A stretch of 64,000 nt of DNA from Demequina sp. NBRC 110057 (GTDB taxonomy: Bacteria; Actinomycetota; Actinomycetes; Actinomycetales; Demequinaceae): positions 248,001 through 312,000 of the forward strand of contig NZ_BBRN01000005.1 of assembly GCF_002090175.1 (NCBI RefSeq), written 5' to 3'. Both the position numbers and the translations under genes were made by a program. The notes beneath the pieces are model-generated. The model worked only from the letters and a program-made list of their open reading frames with translations. It was not told the origin of the DNA and made no database searches. Numbering within the stretch: the stretch's first letter is position 1; each line of letters starts with the position of its first letter. Positions 60,572 through 64,000 of this stretch are shown here, one piece after another.

Positions 60572-60964
60572 ATGATTCAGGGCTTCAAGGAGTTCATCAC
60601 CCGCGGCAACGTCGTCGACCTCGCGGTCGCGGTCGTCATCGGCACCGCGTTCACGGCGGTCGTGACGTCCATCGTGGACGGCATCATCAATCCGCTGATC
60701 GCCGCCATCTTCGGCCAGCCCAACCTCGCGGGCGTGGGCAACTTCTCCATCGGCGAGGGTCAGTTCTCGATTGGGCTCGTGCTCGACGCTGTCTTCACGT
60801 TCCTCACCGTCGCCGCGGCGATCTACTTCCTCATCGTGATGCCGCTGAACAAGCTTGCCGAGCGCCGCAAGAAGGGCGAGCCGGCCCCGGACGAGCCCGT
60901 CTCCCCCACCGAGATCGAGCTGCTCACCGAGATCCGCGACGCCCTCAAGGCGCGCGAGCAGTAA
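60572..60964 (+). CDS. mscL: Large-conductance mechanosensitive channel
   Basis: 130-aa channel opened by membrane tension on osmotic downshock. The N-terminal amphipathic helix MIQGFKEFITRGNVVDLAVA, two membrane helices (about residues 15-45 and 70-95), the second starting VFTFLTVAAAIYFLIV, and a charged C-terminal coiled coil are all visible. GGGAGGA precedes the ATG at 60572. An upstream in-frame ATG at 60539 is less likely. Confidence 0.96.
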   Translation: MIQGFKEFITRGNVVDLAVAVVIGTAFTAVVTSIVDGIINPLIAAIFGQPNLAGVGNFSIGEGQFSIGLVLDAVFTFLTVAAAIYFLIVMPLNKLAERRKKGEPAPDEPVSPTEIELLTEIRDALKAREQ

Positions 60965-60967
60965 CCC

Positions 60968-61897
60968 CTAGACCGTCAGGACGGTCGCGCCGGCGGCGGG
61001 GGCCGATGCGGTCAGCACCACATCGGCCACCTCCGCCGCGCGCAGGTGCGCGGCGATCGCCAGGGCATGCTGGCGCGAGCGGGCGAGGGCCGCGACCGTC
61101 GGCCCCGAACCCGACACCATGACGCCCAGCGCCTCGGCATCGTGCGCGGCGTCCGTGACGGCGTTGAGGCGCGGCGCAAGCGTCAGCGCGGGCCCCTGGA
61201 GGTCGTTGTGCAGAGCGGCGCCGAGGCGGTGCGCGTCGCCCGCCATGAGTGCCTGCATCACCGCCTGACTGATCGCCGGCTCTGCTGCAGTGATCTCGCC
61301 CTCGGCGACCTGGCGGTCGAACTCGCCATAGACGGCGGGGGTCGACAGCCCCCAGGCCTGGGTCGCCAAGACCCAGTGAAACTCCCCGTGCGTCATCGCC
61401 GGCGACAGGTCTCCCCCGCGGCCGAGTCCGACGGCGGTGTGTCCGTGAAGCGCGAACGGGACGTCGGCGCCGATGGTCGCCGCCACGGCGTCCAGCTCGG
61501 CCCTACTCAGCCCCATCTGCCAGGCCTCCGCGCACGCGAGGATGGCGGCAGCGGCATCGGCCGACCCTCCTGCCATGCCCCCGGCGACCGGGACGCCTTT
61601 CACGATGTGCAGGTCAGCGCCGGCGTCGACGCCGTAGGCGTCGCGCAAGGCCATGGCCGCGCGGACCACGAGGTTGTCGGGCCCCGTGGGGACCGCGTCG
61701 AGGTCGATGCCGAGTGCACGCGGCGCCTCGACGGTGACGGTCAGCTCGGAGTCGTCGCGTGGCGTCGCGGTGACCACCTCGTACAGCTCGACGGCCTGGA
61801 AGACTGTCGCAAGCGGGTGGTAGCCGTCCTCGCCGAGCGGGCCGACGTCGAGCTGAAGGTTGACCTTGCCCGGGGCGCGGACGGTGACGGCGCTCAT
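60968..61897 (-). CDS. ispE: 4-diphosphocytidyl-2-C-methyl-D-erythritol kinase
   Basis: 309-aa GHMP-family kinase of the MEP isoprenoid pathway. The N-terminal [22 protein letters not shown] (given by ends APGKVN and DGYHPL, residues 8-29), the ATP loop [17 protein letters not shown] near 105, and the C-terminal [13 protein letters not shown] near 270 are diagnostic. The ATG overlaps the rsmA stop (ATGA), the usual coupling. It ends 3 bp from the convergent mscL stop, with no room for separate terminators. Confidence 0.96.
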   Translation of the reverse strand: MSAVTVRAPGKVNLQLDVGPLGEDGYHPLATVFQAVELYEVVTATPRDDSELTVTVEAPRALGIDLDAVPTGPDNLVVRAAMALRDAYGVDAGADLHIVKGVPVAGGMAGGSADAAAAILACAEAWQMGLSRAELDAVAATIGADVPFALHGHTAVGLGRGGDLSPAMTHGEFHWVLATQAWGLSTPAVYGEFDRQVAEGEITAAEPAISQAVMQALMAGDAHRLGAALHNDLQGPALTLAPRLNAVTDAAHDAEALGVMVSGSGPTVAALARSRQHALAIAAHLRAAEVADVVLTASAPAAGATVLTV

Positions 61898-62766
61898 GCG
61901 CCTAGGGTGCCAGGCGCGGCACCGGCCTGAGCGAGGGACTCGGCGATGCGCGCGAAGTCCTCGATGCCCAGCTGCTCGCCCCGCGTCAGCGGCGCGATGC
62001 CGACGCGCTCGAGCGCTGCCTCGGCGAGCGCGCCCGAGCCTGCCAGCCCCGACAGCGCGCCCCTCAGGCCCTTGCGCCGCTGCGCGAAGGCCGCGTCGAT
62101 CACCGCGAAGACCTCTTGGCGCGACGCCGTGGTCTCGGGCTGGTCGCGACGCTCCATGAGCACCAGGGCGGAATCCACCCGCGGGACTGGCCAGAACACG
62201 GCCCGTCCCACGTCGCCGGCACGCCGCGTGGCGGTGTACCAGGCGGCCTTGGCCGACGGCACGCCGTAGGTACGCGAGCCGGGGGGCGCGGCGATCCTGT
62301 CGGCCACCTCGGCCTGCACCATGACGAGCACGCGCTCGAGCGCCGGGAAGATCTCCAGGAAGTGGAGGATCACCGGCACCGACACGTTGTAAGGCAGGTT
62401 GGCGACGAGCGCCTGCGGCTGCTCGGGAAGCTCGGTTACGTCGAGCGCATCGCGGTGGATCACCGTGAGGCGGTCGACGGCCTCGGGGGCCTTGCGCGCG
62501 ACGGTGTCGGCGAGCGCGGCCGCGAGCTTGGGGTCGATCTCGACAGCCGTCACTCGGGCGCCCGCCTCGAGGAGGGCGAGGGTCAGCGAGCCGAGGCCCG
62601 GCCCCACCTCGACGACGTGGTCGCCCGGCTGCACGCCCGCGATGCGGACAATGCGCCTGACGGTCCCGGAGTCGACGACGAAGTTCTGGCCCCACTTCTT
62701 GGTGGGCGCGGCACCGAGTGACTCGGCGAGCGAGCGGATCTCGGACGGGCCGAGCAGGTCGGCCAC
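61894..62766 (-). CDS. rsmA: 16S rRNA dimethyladenosine transferase RsmA/KsgA
   Basis: 290-aa methyltransferase dimethylating two adenosines near the 3' end of 16S rRNA. The start [18 protein letters not shown] is near residue 23, the SAM motif [15 protein letters not shown] near 49, and the catalytic [11 protein letters not shown] near 120. The GTG start lies 4 bp after the stop of the Rpf-like gene. It is coupled to ispE. Order tatD-rpf-rsmA-ispE is a well-known actinobacterial arrangement. Confidence 0.95.
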   Translation of the reverse strand: MADLLGPSEIRSLAESLGAAPTKKWGQNFVVDSGTVRRIVRIAGVQPGDHVVEVGPGLGSLTLALLEAGARVTAVEIDPKLAAALADTVARKAPEAVDRLTVIHRDALDVTELPEQPQALVANLPYNVSVPVILHFLEIFPALERVLVMVQAEVADRIAAPPGSRTYGVPSAKAAWYTATRRAGDVGRAVFWPVPRVDSALVLMERRDQPETTASRQEVFAVIDAAFAQRRKGLRGALSGLAGSGALAEAALERVGIAPLTRGEQLGIEDFARIAESLAQAGAAPGTLGA

Positions 62767-62770
62767 GGGC

Positions 62771-63568
62771 CTAGTACCAGCCGACGCTCTGCGAGTGGCC
62801 CCACGCGCCGCACGGCGTGCCGTAGCGACCCGAGATGTAACCGAGGCCCCACGTGATCTGCGTCGCGGGGTTGGTGGCCCAGTCGGAACCGGCGGACGCC
62901 ATCTTGGAACCGGGGAGCGCCTGCGGGATGCCGTGAGCGCCGGACGACGCGTTGTGCGCGTTCGAGTTCCAGCCGGACTCCTTGGTCCACAGCGCGTTGA
63001 GGCAGCTCCACTGGTCACCGGTCCAGCCGCGGGCCGCGGCCAACTGCTGGCCAATGGCGCGGTTGGTACCCGAGTTCGATATCCCGGTCGGGATCGCGGG
63101 CTCCTCGCGGGTGCCGATCGCGACGACCTCGTCGACGGGCTCAGCGACCACCACAGACATGGACTCCTCGCGCTCGACCTCGACGCCGTCCTTCATGGTC
63201 ACGTTGTAGCTGACGAGCATGGTGCCGTCCTCGCCCTCCGTGACCACGGTCTCGGTGCCCTTGTCCTCGGACGAGTCCTTCTTCTCCACCGAGCCGTGCT
63301 CGATCGAGACCTCCCTGGTCTGAGTCACCACCTCGATGTCCGCGCCCTCGGCCTCAATGGGCGCGAGCGTGGTCTGGGCGATCGACTCGGCCTCCTTGGA
63401 GGTGGGTGCCGCGAAGGCATTCACCCCCACCGAGGCGAACGACCCGAAGGCGAAGGCGCCGACGGCGACACCGCCGATCACTCCGTAGGCGGTGCGCAGG
63501 CGCACACCCTTCTTGTGGCGCCGCTCCCGGCGTCCTCCGGGGGTCGGCGTCGTGCGTCGGTAACTCAA
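62771..63568 (-). CDS. G5-domain protein with lysozyme-like C-terminus (resuscitation-promoting-factor-like)
   Basis: 265-aa secreted or membrane-anchored cell-wall protein. A basic N-terminus and one hydrophobic helix (about residues 27-53) are followed by a G5 domain (about 83-155, with [24 protein letters not shown] repeats) and a lysozyme-like fold. The putative catalytic Glu is in LWTKESGWN near 197, with [17 protein letters not shown] after it. It probably remodels peptidoglycan. TTG start with AAAGGA eight bases ahead; no better start is visible. It sits between tatD and rsmA where rpfB is found in relatives. Confidence 0.88.
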   Translation of the reverse strand: MSYRRTTPTPGGRRERRHKKGVRLRTAYGVIGGVAVGAFAFGSFASVGVNAFAAPTSKEAESIAQTTLAPIEAEGADIEVVTQTREVSIEHGSVEKKDSSEDKGTETVVTEGEDGTMLVSYNVTMKDGVEVEREESMSVVVAEPVDEVVAIGTREEPAIPTGISNSGTNRAIGQQLAAARGWTGDQWSCLNALWTKESGWNSNAHNASSGAHGIPQALPGSKMASAGSDWATNPATQITWGLGYISGRYGTPCGAWGHSQSVGWY

Positions 63569-63701
63569 ACGGCTAGTCCTTTCGTCTCGTCGCGGCCATC
63601 GAAATCGCGACGATTCACCGGACTGTTATCTCATAGTTACATTGCGATGCGCCAGTCCTAGCGGCATCCGATGCCTCGCACATCACCGTGATAAAAGGTG
63701 C

Positions 63702-64000
63702 CTACCAGGCACCATAGAGGTCGTGGGAGGTGTCCCAGATCTGGGTGCAGAATGCCTCGAGATCCATACCCAGCACCCCCGCGAGGGTCCGCGCGGTGAT
63801 CGCTGCCATCGCCGGAGAGCCAGGCTTACCGCGGTGAGGATGGGGGGTCAGGAACGGCGCGTCGGTCTCCACGAGCATCCTGCTCGCGGGCGTCACCGCC
63901 GCCGCTGCCCGCAGCGGATCGTTGTTCTTGAAGGTGACCGTGCCGGCGAACGACAGGTACCAGCCCTCGGCAACGGCGAGCCTCGCCATGGCCGCGTGCC
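63702..64000 (-). CDS. TatD-family hydrolase (partial, C-terminal part)
   Basis: The last 98 or so residues of a TatD-type metal-dependent deoxyribonuclease; the gene continues past the right edge. Visible are AEGWYLSFAGTVTFKN, the family motif MLVETDAPFLTPHPHRGKPG with metal-binding Asp and His, and the helix ITARTLAGVLGMDLEAF. It follows the usual tatD-rpf-rsmA-ispE order. A gap of 133 bp separates it from the Rpf-like gene and probably holds that gene's promoter. Confidence 0.93.
   Translation of the reverse strand, partial: HAAMARLAVAEGWYLSFAGTVTFKNNDPLRAAAAVTPASRMLVETDAPFLTPHPHRGKPGSPAMAAITARTLAGVLGMDLEAFCTQIWDTSHDLYGAW

Noticed and set aside
63569..63701. Cyclic-di-AMP riboswitch before the Rpf-like gene
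   Set aside because: Such riboswitches precede rpf genes in some actinobacteria, but I could not find the conserved core in this 133-bp leader.

Overview
The window is a chromosomal segment from a high-GC (about 70% by eye) Gram-positive actinobacterium, most likely a Micrococcales member near Demequinaceae or Cellulomonadaceae. That placement is inference from gene content and order: coproporphyrin-dependent haem genes, DUF4307, DUF501 and DUF1206 proteins, an Rpf-like G5 protein, and the tatD-rpf-rsmA-ispE and glmU-prs-rplY-pth orders. Genes are tightly packed, with many ATGA or GTGA start/stop overlaps and frequent GTG starts. No gene-free stretch exceeds about 270 bp.

Left part (1-19.7 kb): iron and haem. 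A siderophore ABC importer (two FecCD permeases and a binding lipoprotein, minus strand) runs off the left edge beside a divergent AraC regulator. A luciferase-like flavin oxidoreductase gene follows, enclosed by 57-bp inverted repeats. Next is a CsoR/CstR-type repressor with a small Cys-rich protein, divergent from a CoA-disulfide reductase-rhodanese fusion, with a clear operator between them. Then come haem genes hemH/cpfC, hemQ/chdC, hemY/cgoX, hemE and hemA, and a second complete siderophore importer (two permeases, ATPase, unknown 171-aa protein, binding lipoprotein, siderophore-interacting reductase) behind a DtxR/IdeR-like box.

Middle part (19.8-36.2 kb): mixed functions. These are PIN-PhoH, uppS, hemolysin-III, DUF4307, greA, rlmC, an AI-2E-type transporter, msrA with a deaminase, LtrA, a CE7 esterase, Bax-inhibitor-1, a PadR/DUF1048/ABC exporter operon, YaeQ, a DUF1905 protein, an MFS exporter, and a tRNA with a UAA anticodon but a short variable loop.

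Right part (36.3-64 kb): housekeeping backbone ppx-DUF501-ftsB-eno-mazG-lipoprotein-mfd, and then pth-rplY-prs-glmU-tRNA-Gln, mscL, ispE-rsmA-rpf-tatD. Between mfd and pth lies an accessory block (45-54.4 kb). It holds an S-adenosylhomocysteine-hydrolase-like protein with altered active-site residues, an amidohydrolase, a cupin, a polar amino-acid-type ABC importer, a 225-bp MITE-like element with the same 57-bp inverted repeats, and a GH65 phosphorylase/beta-phosphoglucomutase pair.

Two signals not explained by genes stand out. One is the 57-bp terminal-inverted-repeat family (four copies in two pairs). The other is the octamer GGCCGATG/CATCGGCC, seen about 60 times in 64 kb in coding and non-coding DNA on both strands.
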